64,000 bases of DNA from Trichormus sp. NMC-1 (GTDB lineage Bacteria > Cyanobacteriota > Cyanobacteriia > Cyanobacteriales > Nostocaceae): assembly GCF_001858025.1 (NCBI RefSeq), contig NZ_LZQD01000003.1, positions 247,692-311,691 on the forward strand. The letters run 5' to 3'. Within the stretch, counting starts at the first letter, position 1; each line of letters begins with the position of its first letter. The notes under the pieces are model-generated. The model searched no databases. It was not told the origin of the DNA and was given only the letters and a program-made list of their open reading frames with translations. Below, piece by piece: positions 43,447 through 53,034 of this stretch. A program made the position numbers and the translations under genes.

Positions 43447-44268
43447 GAAATAATATATACCAGGTTATTTCAATTCCGCACTTAGCATCTTACAACTAAA
43501 ATTTTTGCTTTCCAGCTATTGACAACTACTCCTATATAGGAGTAAATATATAACGATCCGTCAGGAATCTTGTACACCTCTTTGATAGTGGATGTTGGGT
43601 TAAGAAGTGGTTTAGGGATTTATCTGTGAGGGTTATCAGGTAATTACCGCATCTTACCCAACGGACAAGGTGTTAACAACCTCCGCAAAAATGGCTATAT
43701 TAGGAATATATTGTAACTATTCAGACGCTGATATTTTTTTACAGAGTATAGTTATTGTCACTATCACGAATCAATACTTGTCGGTTAAGCTAAAAATATT
43801 AAATCAGGTAGGTTGGGGAGCCATCGCTGTGGACGGGTTTCCCGGCTTGTTCGCGTAGCGTCTCGTAGAGAGGCGAATGGCGTTTGACGTTCTTGTTACC
43901 CAACATTTACGGACTTTTGTTGGGTTGCGCTGTCGCTTAACCCAACCTACAAAAACTCTTAACCGAACAGTATTGTATCACGAATTAGTACCAGGGTTAG
44001 CGCAGCTTAACCCACCATTATTATCCCCTAAATTTATGGTGGGTTACGGACTACCATCCTAACCCACCCTACGATTTTTGGGTAATTTATTTTTTGGTGT
44101 TCCCTTAGATCAAAATCGGCTAATTGCTGATCATAAAACTTACCGCGTTCCTGTGTCTCTTGGCCAGCCATAATCATAAGTATTCAACCAAACACGATTT
44201 TACATATCCAACTTGGAAGCTAAATGCTATACTGTTTTTTTCAATCATCTCAGTAAGAAATCATTATT
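43447..44268. other. Gene-poor region with small inverted repeats
   Basis: No convincing gene in 820 bases. Two inverted repeats are visible: TTGGGTT...AACCCAA at about 43919-43946 and AACCCACCAT...ATGGTGGGTT at about 44008-44046. A dispersed-repeat word (GTGGACGGGTTTCCCGGC near 43830) recurs near 58352. Short open frames here come from repeat DNA. Confidence 0.6.
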
Positions 44269-45759
44269 GTGAAGCATCTTTCTGGTATGTCTGCTAAAAA
44301 GACAGACGCAACTTTGAATTGGTTTATCACCATCATAGTTATTGTTGCTATGTCCTTGATACTGATTGTCTTCGCATCTACTAATATTGATAAGTTATCA
44401 CTTCCGCAGCGAATAGCTGATAGAAATCAAGCATTAACTACGACTGCTATAGTTTTTCTCGGTTTAGCTGTCATGCTTAATGCTTATTATGCAGCCAAGC
44501 GGAATCAAACAATGCAAAAAAGTGCAATTACAGCGGAAAAAGCACTAGCGACGGGAATTGAAAATACTAAACTCACTCAAGAAAGATTAATTACTGAACG
44601 CTTTATTGGCGGAATTGCCCAGTTAGGACATGACAAAGTAGAAACGCGGACTGGTGCAATTTATGCATTAGAAAGAATTGCTCAGGATTTCCCTCAAGAA
44701 CATTGGACAATTATGGAAGTTCTCACTGCTTTTGTTCGCGAAAATGCACCTATACAAGTAGAGAGAAAACAACAAAAACCAGAAGATTTCATGGCCATTG
44801 ATATGGGTCAACATCGAGATAGGGTACGTCGTCAACAGTCAGTAGATTCTTATATTCCATCAGATAGTTTCAAACTTCGCACGGATATTCAAGCAGCTTT
44901 AACTGTTATTGGTAGACGCAATTTTCAGCAAGATCGAGAAAATCAAAAGCTGGATTTAAGTAATACCAATATCAGGCGGGTAAACTTAGCTGGTGCAAAA
45001 TTGCAACGGGTAGATTTGCGAGGTTCTGATTTATCTGGAGCCAATTTAAGGGAAGTAGATTTAAGTGAAGCAGAATTGGATGGAGCTAAACTTATAGGGT
45101 CGATTCTCTATGAAGCTAACTTATTTAAAGCGAGTTTGCGAGGAGCGAATTTGAGTCGTTCTAACCTCAATTTGGCTAACTTATATGGAGTCAACCTACT
45201 TTCAGCTAACTTGTTTGGTGCAAGTTTGCGTTCAGCTAATTTACAAGCTGCAAACTTATATAAAGCTAATTTACAACAAGCAAACCTGAAAGCTGCAAAC
45301 CTCTCTAGTGCTAAGTTGTTTCTGGCTAACTTGCAAGGTGCAAAGTTGGGGAAAACTAATTTACATTTAGCTGGTTTAATTGCGGCTAATTTGCAAGGTG
45401 CAAATCTTAATGGTGCAAATCTGCAAGGTGCAAATTTAAATTCTGCTAAATTACAAGAAACAGATATCTATTTTGCTAATCTCAGTCAAGCTAGTTTGAC
45501 AGAAGCAGATTTGCAACAAGCTAATCTCATGGGAGCTAATCTTTGTGGGGCTATTTTTGATCAAGCTGACTTGTCTTGGGCAAATTTGATGGGTGCTAAT
45601 TTATCTGGCGCTCAACTTTGTGATGTTAATCTCACTGGGGCGATTTTGACTGGTGCAAAAAACTTGGAATCAGAACAGATAATCATGACATTGGGCGATT
45701 GCACTACTCGTCTCCCTGATTATATCGAACCCCCAGCTAGTTGGCGACAATCTAGTTAA
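44269..45759 (+). CDS. Membrane-anchored pentapeptide-repeat protein
   Basis: 496 residues from a GTG start. Two membrane spans (about 22-42 and 64-81, FITIIVIVAMSLILIVFAST and TTAIVFLGLAVMLNAYYAA) are followed by a helical segment with the shared block IQAAITVIGRRNFQQDRENQ. From about 225 there are nearly 45 pentapeptide repeats to about residue 465. The repeats face the cytoplasm if the spans form a hairpin. It shares the linker block with the shorter protein at 42688, so they are paralogues with different anchoring. A role as a membrane scaffold is likely but unproven. Confidence 0.88.
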   Translation: MKHLSGMSAKKTDATLNWFITIIVIVAMSLILIVFASTNIDKLSLPQRIADRNQALTTTAIVFLGLAVMLNAYYAAKRNQTMQKSAITAEKALATGIENTKLTQERLITERFIGGIAQLGHDKVETRTGAIYALERIAQDFPQEHWTIMEVLTAFVRENAPIQVERKQQKPEDFMAIDMGQHRDRVRRQQSVDSYIPSDSFKLRTDIQAALTVIGRRNFQQDRENQKLDLSNTNIRRVNLAGAKLQRVDLRGSDLSGANLREVDLSEAELDGAKLIGSILYEANLFKASLRGANLSRSNLNLANLYGVNLLSANLFGASLRSANLQAANLYKANLQQANLKAANLSSAKLFLANLQGAKLGKTNLHLAGLIAANLQGANLNGANLQGANLNSAKLQETDIYFANLSQASLTEADLQQANLMGANLCGAIFDQADLSWANLMGANLSGAQLCDVNLTGAILTGAKNLESEQIIMTLGDCTTRLPDYIEPPASWRQSS

Positions 45760-46299
45760 TTTATAGTTATCACTGTTGCTAATTTGGGTGTATTCTACTG
45801 TTTAACGCAGGAGGGAAGAGTGTTTTAGCCTAATTCATATTCTTGGATCTATTGACCTTTATTTTTACAATGCTACTCACTTGCATTTTTGGAATTACTA
45901 AACTTGAGTTTTATTTTATTATTATTTTATTATATTAAGCGTAAGTATTCAGGATAGAGAATAAAAGTCTTTTTTAGTCAACTTTGATGATTTTGATAAA
46001 ATCTCACTTCTCTCTATTCTTCATTTCATAAGCATTCTGAACCAAAGGTCTGCGAAGCGTCTCCTGACTCCTGACTCCTGAATTCTTACTATTAAGTTAT
46101 TAAATCATGACTTGGCAATTGTCATGATTGCTTGTTTTAAATTTACTGAATTCGTAATCAAATTAGCTTTTTATATTAGTCAATTCATAGTAATTTTAGA
46201 TATACACTAATAACTCGCAGTTTCCAGCTTTTGCTAGACAAAGGTTTGAAAATATCAGGCTGTTACAAAAAGACTACTATTTGTGAGGTTAAAATTATC
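45760..46299. other. Gene-poor spacer with repeats
   Basis: No gene is visible. It contains GAACCAAAGGTCTGCGAAGC with CTGACTC heptamers at about 46038-46082, which recurs at about 57202-57248. A 9-bp stem hairpin AATCATGAC/GTCATGATT lies at 46103-46129. The promoter of the subtilase gene must lie here. Confidence 0.55.
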
Positions 46300-47769
46300 A
46301 TGACATTTGATATTACTAATAATTTTTCCTCCAAAAAGGAATTGAATTTTACTCCTATTTCCCCAGTTGATACCTTTAATACTGCGGCTGACAGTAGCTT
46401 AAGTTGGGGTAATCGTAGCAGTTTGCCGAAAGAGGAAACAACAGAAACTATTGCCACAACTAATAGCTATAATTCCAATAATGGCTATGGTTTAGTAGAT
46501 GCCGGCAAAGCAGTAAGTGGAGCCGCTGGTGAAAGTCCTTATGCAGATGCTCCTGATTTGGGTGGAAATAATTGGGGTGCAGATTTGGTGAATGCTCCAG
46601 CAGCTTGGGAACATGGACACACAGGACAGGGTATTATTGTTGCGGTTTTAGATACTGGAGTTGACTACAACCATGAAGATTTAAAAAATAATATTTGGAC
46701 AAATAATAAAGAAGTTGCTGGTAATGGTATAGATGATGATGGCAACGGCTATATTGATGATTTTCAAGGTTGGAACTTTGATAGTAGCAACAATAATGTT
46801 TTAGATGACAATAGTCATGGAACTCATGTTTCTGGTACTATTGCTGGGGAAAATAACGGTATTGGTGTAACTGGCATTGCCTATAATTCCAAAATTATGC
46901 CGGTCAAAGTTTTAGATAAAAATGGCTCAGGTTCTTATTCAAATATTGCTAATGGTATCTATTATGCTGTAAATAATGGGGCTAATGTAATTAACCTGAG
47001 TTTAGGAGGTAATTCTTCTAACGACATTCTCAAGTCAGCTATTGAATATGCCAGCAGCAAAGGTGTAATTGTTGTTATGGCCGCAGGAAATAATGGCGAC
47101 TCTACACCATCTTATCCTGCCCGCTATGCCTACAATTCAGGAATTGCTGTGGGTGCAGTAGACAGAAATAATAACCTGGCTGACTTCTCTAACCGTTCTG
47201 GTTCTCAAGAAATTAAATACGTTACTGCTCCAGGTAAAGGTATTTACTCCACAGTCCCAAATAATCAATATACTACTTATGATGGCACTTCTATGGCAGC
47301 CCCTCATGTTGCGGGGGTAGTGGCTCTTATACTCAGCGCTAACCGCAGCTTAAGTGATAGTCAAGTACGGGAAATTATCACGAGTACGGCAAACAATACT
47401 ACACCAACTCCAGCGCCTAGTCAGCCTTCAAATCCATCTCCTTCTCTGCCGTTTCCATTTCCTATTGACTTATTACCTTTTAGTTTAGATATAGGTTCAC
47501 TACTACCAAATATAGGCTCACTATTTCCCCTCGGTTCACAAGGACAATCAACTATCCAATTACCGCCGATTGTTCTTTCTGTTGGTGAAAATAGTTTAGA
47601 ATTTCGGTTTCGTGATGTTGGTACGGGAACGCAAAAGATAGCAAATTTCAGTTATTACGGTGAGAATAATGATAAATGGGAATTGCGTTATTATGACAGT
47701 CCAGGTTTGAGTTTTACTAGTGTTAATGATGGGGATATTGAGGGTGATGAGTTAGTTAAGAAAAGGTAA
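46300..47769 (+). CDS. Subtilisin-like serine protease (S8 family)
   Basis: 489 residues from the ATG at 46300, preceded by GTGAGG; a TTG at 46231 would add 23 unlikely residues. The catalytic triad is visible as Asp in VAVLDTGVDYNHEDL, His in NSHGTHVSGTIAGENN and Ser in YDGTSMAAPHVAGVVAL. No typical signal peptide is seen; the 100-residue N-terminal part may be a pro-region. After a Pro-rich linker the C terminus is a small beta domain. It is likely exported or acts on surface proteins. The kinase gene follows on the same strand after 167 bases. Confidence 0.92.
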   Translation: MTFDITNNFSSKKELNFTPISPVDTFNTAADSSLSWGNRSSLPKEETTETIATTNSYNSNNGYGLVDAGKAVSGAAGESPYADAPDLGGNNWGADLVNAPAAWEHGHTGQGIIVAVLDTGVDYNHEDLKNNIWTNNKEVAGNGIDDDGNGYIDDFQGWNFDSSNNNVLDDNSHGTHVSGTIAGENNGIGVTGIAYNSKIMPVKVLDKNGSGSYSNIANGIYYAVNNGANVINLSLGGNSSNDILKSAIEYASSKGVIVVMAAGNNGDSTPSYPARYAYNSGIAVGAVDRNNNLADFSNRSGSQEIKYVTAPGKGIYSTVPNNQYTTYDGTSMAAPHVAGVVALILSANRSLSDSQVREIITSTANNTTPTPAPSQPSNPSPSLPFPFPIDLLPFSLDIGSLLPNIGSLFPLGSQGQSTIQLPPIVLSVGENSLEFRFRDVGTGTQKIANFSYYGENNDKWELRYYDSPGLSFTSVNDGDIEGDELVKKR

Positions 47770-47936
47770 TAACTGGAATAAATGAACTGGCATAATTTAT
47801 TATTGGTTCCCATAAGCAGACTAGATTTTTCATAATTTCTAATTCCTGGTGTAGATATTTTACTAAAAGGTCAACTTGTGCCAAAATTAACAATAAATAA
47901 GCCAAGATGACTTTTTGAGTAGGGGTGAGTCTGAAG

Positions 47937-49298
47937 ATGAAGATAGATGGACGTTATGAAATTGTGCAACCCTTGGGAAAAGGTGGGTTTGGGACTACTT
48001 TTTTAGCAAAAGACACCAAACGACCAGAAGATCCTGAATGTGTTGTTAAGCAGTTTACACCAGCCAGTATAGACCCAGCTACCTTAACAATACTTAAAAA
48101 GTTTTTTGACCAAGAAGCAGTGACGCTAGAAACTTTGGGTAAGCATAATACTAATAAACAGATTCCTCAACTTTTAGCCCACATAGAAGAAAATCAAGAG
48201 TTTTACATAGTTCAACAATATATCGAAGGTCATGATTTGAGTGCTGAATTAATATCAGGTCAAAAAATGAGTGAGTCTGATGTTATTAAACTTCTCATAG
48301 AAATTTTAGAAGTATTAGAATTTGTTCATGAATACAAAGTTATTCACCGAGATATTAAGCCAGATAATATCCGTCGTCGTCAGTCAGATAAGAAAATTGT
48401 CTTGATTGATTTTGGTGCAGTTAAACAAATTTGTACACAGGTAGTTAATAGTCAGGGACAAATTACTTCTACAGTGGTTATTGGTACTCCTGGTTATATG
48501 CCACTTGAACAACAAAGAGGTAAACCACAACTTAGCAGTGATGTTTATGCAGTAGGAATAATTGCTATTCAAGCACTGACAGGTTTACTTCCTCAAGAAT
48601 TAGAAGAAGATGCGAATACAGGAGAAATAATTTGGCGTAACCATGTCAATGTTAGCCCAAAATTAGCAACCGTTTTGAATAAAATGGTAAGTTATGATTT
48701 TCGTCAGCGTTACCGTACAGCGAAGGAAGCATTACAAGAAGTTAAAAAATTATTACCGCAGCCTATAAATTGGAAGTTGCTGCTGGGATTAGGAATGACA
48801 ATAGTTATCAGCTTAACTATTTTCTTTATTACTAAAAAAGATGATTTTAATTTATATGAAAATTCTCAATATGGGATAAAGGTAAAATATCCAAAAACCT
48901 GGGAAAGACAAGATTTAGACAATCCCATTCTTGCTGAAGTTGTGACTTTTATATCTCCTAAACAAAGTGATGCAGATAAGTTTCAAGAAAATGTCACAAT
49001 TAGCGTTGATCAATTTTCTGGCACATTAGAGGATTTGCAAGAATCGAATATTAAGGAAATTATCAATACCTTGGTAGGAAGCAAGATTATTGATAAAGGT
49101 AAAACAACTCTGGCAAATAAACCAGCTAGTCAATTAATCTTTACTGGTAAAAGTGGAAATGATAATTTAAAGAATATGCAGGTTGTAATTTTAAAAGGTG
49201 AACAGGCTTATACAATTACTTATACTGCAAAAATAGATGATTATGATGAGTTTGTGGAAACAGCAGAAAAGATGATTAAATCAGTGGAAATTAATTAA
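47937..49298 (+). CDS. Serine/threonine protein kinase with a transmembrane span and PsbP-like outer domain
   Basis: 453 residues from the ATG at 47937 (AGGGGTGAG lies 8-16 bases upstream; a GTG at 47925 is possible). The kinase domain has GKGGFGTT, VVKQF with the catalytic Lys, HRDIKPDN and DFGAVK. It ends near 275. A single span (LLLGLGMTIVISLTIFFI) follows at about 282-300. The outer C-terminal domain (YENSQYGIKVKYPKTWERQD to the end) looks like a PsbP/DUF1795 fold. The protein probably senses or binds something outside the membrane and signals through the kinase. Confidence 0.88.
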   Translation: MKIDGRYEIVQPLGKGGFGTTFLAKDTKRPEDPECVVKQFTPASIDPATLTILKKFFDQEAVTLETLGKHNTNKQIPQLLAHIEENQEFYIVQQYIEGHDLSAELISGQKMSESDVIKLLIEILEVLEFVHEYKVIHRDIKPDNIRRRQSDKKIVLIDFGAVKQICTQVVNSQGQITSTVVIGTPGYMPLEQQRGKPQLSSDVYAVGIIAIQALTGLLPQELEEDANTGEIIWRNHVNVSPKLATVLNKMVSYDFRQRYRTAKEALQEVKKLLPQPINWKLLLGLGMTIVISLTIFFITKKDDFNLYENSQYGIKVKYPKTWERQDLDNPILAEVVTFISPKQSDADKFQENVTISVDQFSGTLEDLQESNIKEIINTLVGSKIIDKGKTTLANKPASQLIFTGKSGNDNLKNMQVVILKGEQAYTITYTAKIDDYDEFVETAEKMIKSVEIN

Positions 49299-49751
49299 TT
49301 GTCTGCATCAGGATGTCCAAGATTTAAGGATTTTTAGGATAAAAATCACATTCTTTTCGTGTATCCGTGTGTGTTATGTTTCGCGCAAAGTGGCACCAGC
49401 GAAGCGTTCGCAAAGCGTGCCGTAGGCTTTAGCACGAAGTGCGTTAGGAGCAAAGACGCAAAAAAGAAAGTAACTGTGAGAATAATAGAAAATTATCAAA
49501 ATCTCATCATTCAATTACAATTAAACATCCTGTTAATCCTTAAATCCTGGACATCCTGATTCTGACATTCTTTCCACCTTTGCTTGAGATAATTATGAAT
49601 TAGTTAAGCTTTATTGCTACTGAAGCTTTCTAAGCTCTCCCAGAATTCATTGATACATTTATTTGGTTGTACCAAGACAATTGATAAGCCAATTATTGCT
49701 GCTGGAAGTGTGTAGTTAAATTTCATATTTTAATAAATCAAATATTGATAA
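49299..49751. other. Gene-poor spacer with dispersed repeats
   Basis: No gene is visible. A CG-rich repeat at 49403-49428 (AGCGTTCGCAAAGCGTGCCG) is related to the insert inside yebC. The stretch CCTTAAATCCTGGACATCCT at about 49538-49557 is also found near 19243 and, inverted, near 55555. The short open frame here is repeat DNA. Confidence 0.55.
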
Positions 49752-50471
49752 CTAATTAGGAGCAGCACAAGCAGAATTAAAACCATAACTTTCCTGCCAC
49801 TTTTTCACAGTTCCTTCACCAATTGGGAATACTTTAGTATCACCATCAGCAAAAGTTAAACGGACACGAACTTCTTTGGCTGGTGCATTCCTGAGCAAAT
49901 TGGCAGTATCAGCATTAACAGCAAATATTGTGTTTGTCATATACCAAGTGCTGGAATATTTGGTTTTTACATTGTTTTTGTATCTGGTGTAGGTGTAATT
50001 TATTGAAAATCCTCTGACTCTAGTATTGGGGTTAAGAGTTAGTTTGAGAATTTGATTACCAATACCTAATTCTATCTGTTGAGGAACGAGTTCTTTCAAA
50101 TTGGCTTTACCATTTACTGGAGCACTTTGGACAATCATTTGTGCAAAACACCCTTCTATCTTGCTACCCCACAAAGAAACAATCGCAAATCTACCTGGGT
50201 CTGGACCAGCAAGGGGATTGTCAAGAAGCCCAGTTGGTTCACCGTGGCGATCTATGACTACTTTACCAAGAGGGGCATTCACCAATGTATCCTTGATATT
50301 GAGGACTTTACTGAAAGATAAACCACGACCACCCCAAGATATTCCTTTAACAGTATCAAGTTTGTCCTCATCAATTGAATTTTGGGCGATCGCTCTAAGA
50401 GCAACTACATTCAGCAATCCTGTAATTAACACTACAGCCATAAGGCTAGATTTCAAGCAATTCTTAAACAT
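49752..50471 (-). CDS. Secreted protein of unknown function in the COP23/protease cluster
   Basis: 239 residues from the ATG at 50471, which has AAAGGA 8-13 bases upstream. A signal peptide runs LKSSLMAVVLITGLLNVVAL and is probably cleaved after AIA. The body has TVKGISWGGRGLSF, TRVRGFSINYTYTRY and two Cys residues, one near the C terminus (NSACAAPN). I do not recognise the domain. It is the last gene of a four-gene unit with two trypsin-like proteases and a COP23 protein, so it may be a partner, substrate or inhibitor of them. Confidence 0.6.
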   Translation of the reverse strand: MFKNCLKSSLMAVVLITGLLNVVALRAIAQNSIDEDKLDTVKGISWGGRGLSFSKVLNIKDTLVNAPLGKVVIDRHGEPTGLLDNPLAGPDPGRFAIVSLWGSKIEGCFAQMIVQSAPVNGKANLKELVPQQIELGIGNQILKLTLNPNTRVRGFSINYTYTRYKNNVKTKYSSTWYMTNTIFAVNADTANLLRNAPAKEVRVRLTFADGDTKVFPIGEGTVKKWQESYGFNSACAAPN

Positions 50472-50507
50472 AAAATTGTCCTTTCCATAATTCAATTATT
50501 TGCCTAA

Positions 50508-51299
50508 TTAACACCGTCTCCCAGGGCAAGGAATATCCTTAAAATATTCATCACCAGGAAAAGGTAGAGGTCTTACTGCATTAGGAGGAAGGCCTGTTGG
50601 TGTGATTATTCCCAAATTTTTGCCTACTTCTGAAGTCGTAAAGTATTTAATAGGAATACCCAAATTAAGACCTGATTTGTCACCAATCTTTGAGTGTTCT
50701 CCATCTGCTCCATCTCCTCTCCCATGAACTCCGATCAGTTGTCCTTTCTTGTTCAAAACTGGTCCACCACTCATCCCTGGTAAGGTAATATTACTGTACA
50801 CCAAGCCATAGCCATCTTTAAATAGTTCGGCAGCATTACCTGTTATCTTACCATCAGTGAAAATGTAAGTTGACCGAGAAATAGAAGCAGGTTTGGGCTT
50901 TGGAAATCCTGCCACATAAACAGTTGCGCCTTCTTTAACTCCATCTGAATTACCAATATTAGCAACAGTATATTTTTCACTGCTGGTAAATTTTAAAACG
51001 GCTAAATCTACGCTTTGTACAGGGGTAATCAGGTTAGATTGATATTTACGGTCATCAACAGTCTGGACTTTGTAGGTTCCTCGCTGATCGACAACATGGA
51101 AATTTGTCAAAACGGTGTAAGTGTTACCTTGCCGGTGAATTATCACCCCAGTTCCTAATTTTGGTCCACTAATCAGGACTGTAATCTCTTTAGCAATTTG
51201 ACCGACATCCTGAGCAGTTAATGTTACAGCAATTTCTGGTTGACTAAATGCGATCGCTACCCCAATAATTACTGTTGCTAGTCCATGATTAAGCTTCAT
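50508..51299 (-). CDS. Trypsin-like serine protease, secreted (HtrA-like fold without PDZ)
   Basis: 263 residues with a signal peptide (ATVIIGVAIAFSQPEIAVTL). The triad is His in LTNFHVVD, Asp in SVDLAVLKF and Ser in LPGMSGGPVL, so the enzyme should be active. There is no PDZ domain, unlike DegP-type enzymes. AGAGGT precedes the ATG. It lies 10 bases after a second protease of the same type (51310-52116) and 36 bases before an unknown secreted protein. Likely periplasmic or outer-surface protein quality control or processing. Confidence 0.88.
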   Translation of the reverse strand: MKLNHGLATVIIGVAIAFSQPEIAVTLTAQDVGQIAKEITVLISGPKLGTGVIIHRQGNTYTVLTNFHVVDQRGTYKVQTVDDRKYQSNLITPVQSVDLAVLKFTSSEKYTVANIGNSDGVKEGATVYVAGFPKPKPASISRSTYIFTDGKITGNAAELFKDGYGLVYSNITLPGMSGGPVLNKKGQLIGVHGRGDGADGEHSKIGDKSGLNLGIPIKYFTTSEVGKNLGIITPTGLPPNAVRPLPFPGDEYFKDIPCPGRRC

Positions 51300-51309
51300 G
51301 ATTTAACCT

Positions 51310-52116
51310 CTATTTAGTCTTATTTAACAATGGACAATCTTGATTTTCTTCAGATTCTCCCATTATTTGCATCACCTTATTCATTGGTACAGCCCAACTC
51401 AAACGCACAATTTGCTGATGTAACTTTTCCTCAGCTTGGGAACCATCAATAAACATAGAAGGAACATCCCATAAAGGATAAGCGTGCATACCATTCACAC
51501 CCACAACCTCACCCCGTTTATTCAACAAAGCACCTCCACTCATTCCTTTTTCCAAAACATTGGTATATCCCACTTTATAACCTTCCTCTAAGGCTTTTTC
51601 CAATACTAGAGATACCTTACCGCTAGTCAACACAAAGTTAATTTTCTCTGTTTCTTCCTGCACAGGAAACCCAGCAACAAATACCTCATCTCCCGCCTTT
51701 GGAGAAGCACCAAAATCAGCGATAGGATAGACTTTTTTCATACTAGAAAATTGCAATAGTGCTAAATCATATTTCTGAAAATTCACATCTTTTGGCACAT
51801 CAGCTTGATAGAGTTCACCATCTGGAGTTTGAATAAAATAGGGTGGATTATCTGCTCTCAACACATGGGCATTAGTTAATACTGTATAAACTGAATTTTG
51901 CTTATTTAGTAATATTCCTGATCCCAAGAATTCTGTTGATAATATCTTCACAGTAATGGCAGTTGCTTTTTCCTGCAACTGTTCTACTGATAATAAAGTT
52001 GGCGGTTGTGTAATGCTACTTTGTCCAGCAGAAATACTGATACTTGTTGCCGAACTTGAAAGCAACATTGACAAACCGCCAATACAGGCGACAATTTTTA
52101 ATATCCGCCAAATCAT
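51310..52116 (-). CDS. Trypsin-like serine protease, secreted (second copy)
   Basis: 268 residues with a signal or anchor at the N terminus (ILKIVACIGGLSMLLSSSAT). The triad is His in VLTNAHVLR, Asp in KYDLALLQF and Ser in EKGMSGGALL. The C terminus is unlike its neighbour (SQAEEKLHQQIVRLSWAVPM), so the two proteases may differ in target or control. It lies 6 bases after the COP23-type gene and 10 before the other protease; all four are one transcript by spacing. No PDZ domain is present. Confidence 0.88.
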   Translation of the reverse strand: MIWRILKIVACIGGLSMLLSSSATSISISAGQSSITQPPTLLSVEQLQEKATAITVKILSTEFLGSGILLNKQNSVYTVLTNAHVLRADNPPYFIQTPDGELYQADVPKDVNFQKYDLALLQFSSMKKVYPIADFGASPKAGDEVFVAGFPVQEETEKINFVLTSGKVSLVLEKALEEGYKVGYTNVLEKGMSGGALLNKRGEVVGVNGMHAYPLWDVPSMFIDGSQAEEKLHQQIVRLSWAVPMNKVMQIMGESEENQDCPLLNKTK

Positions 52117-52122
52117 GTTAAT

Positions 52123-52671
52123 TTAATCCGGTTCAACAGTGGCATTATCGAGGTAAAGCTCGAAATCAATATTAATTGTGTCGCGGTCATATTCATTGAG
52201 TATATTACCAGCAGCTAAACCCCGACGGTCTAATAGTCTGCGTAGAGTATCAGTGGGATTAACCCCACGTTTGAGAGTCAATAACAAATTATCATCTACA
52301 CAACGAGGATTTTGGCTAGTACCAGCACAAACAACAGGTTCACCTCTGAGCGTCCCAGTGGTGATATTTTTCAGAGTACCGTTGTCATTACTCCTTTGAA
52401 ATCTGCGCGATACTTCTACACAACGGCGTTGAGCAGTCCAAGGTGGTGGAAAGTAATTATTAGAAGTCCAACGAACTATTGTGACTTTCCTCCCATCTTG
52501 AGTACGGGCAAAGGTGACCGGTACACCTTTACTCTTACCACAGAAAAAGGTTGCGCTTCCTGCATAGCTGGGTTGGTTGATAGCTGCGGTTGTGGCTAAT
52601 GCCGTCAGGGAACCTAGGGTAACAGATTGCATCACATATGTGACTAATTGCCTAAATAAACTTCTTTTCAT
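52123..52671 (-). CDS. COP23 domain protein, secreted
   Basis: 182 residues from the ATG at 52671; an ATG at 52728 would add 19. A signal peptide ends near PSYA. The pattern FFCGKSKGVPVTFARTQDG, then IVRWTSNNYFPPPWTAQRRC and LRGEPVVCAGTSQNPRC is the COP23 domain, named for a circadian oscillating 23-kDa polypeptide of a unicellular cyanobacterium. Four Cys residues suggest two disulfides. The function of the domain is not known. It heads a unit with two trypsin-like proteases and another secreted protein. Confidence 0.82.
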   Translation of the reverse strand: MKRSLFRQLVTYVMQSVTLGSLTALATTAAINQPSYAGSATFFCGKSKGVPVTFARTQDGRKVTIVRWTSNNYFPPPWTAQRRCVEVSRRFQRSNDNGTLKNITTGTLRGEPVVCAGTSQNPRCVDDNLLLTLKRGVNPTDTLRRLLDRRGLAAGNILNEYDRDTINIDFELYLDNATVEPD

Positions 52672-52824
52672 AAAATTATTCACTTTATTTATCACTATTA
52701 TGCAATATGGTGGGGTTACAAGTTTCATTAGTATGTGAAATTACTGTAAAGATATAATTTAAGTAACCTTACGTAGTGATACCGTTAGTGGGACTTAGAC
52801 AAAAGAGAAGGTAACAAAAAGTAT

Positions 52825-52928
52825 ACAGCACTTCCCGGTGTTATGAGGTACAAGAACCCCACCCCCAACCCCCTAAGAGCAAGCGATGAGGGGGCTAAGA
52901 TGTACTTCATAAGAGCATAAACCGCTGT
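52825..52928. repeat. 104-bp imperfect palindromic dispersed repeat, copy 2
   Basis: Same length and ends (ACAGC...GCTGT) as 11405-11508, in the same orientation. TTATGAGGTACA pairs with TGTACTTCATAA with one mismatch. It sits in the spacer before the COP23-type gene. Short open frames downstream of it are not genes. Confidence 0.85.
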
Positions 52929-53034
52929 AATGCTTTGTCAGCATAGCTTTCACGTCAAAAGAACCCACCATGAAAGAGAGCCTTCTGGAATTCATTCCCA
53001 TACAGAATATGGGAACGAGAAACACCAACATTCT

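Noticed and set aside
43877-44062. Open frame of 61 codons on the plus strand
   Set aside because: Made of inverted-repeat DNA (GGGTTA/TAACCC words), so coding is very unlikely.
49359-49559. Open frame of 66 codons after the kinase gene
   Set aside because: It runs through two dispersed repeats (AGCGTTCGCAAAGCG and CCTTAAATCCTGGAC) and has no ribosome site.
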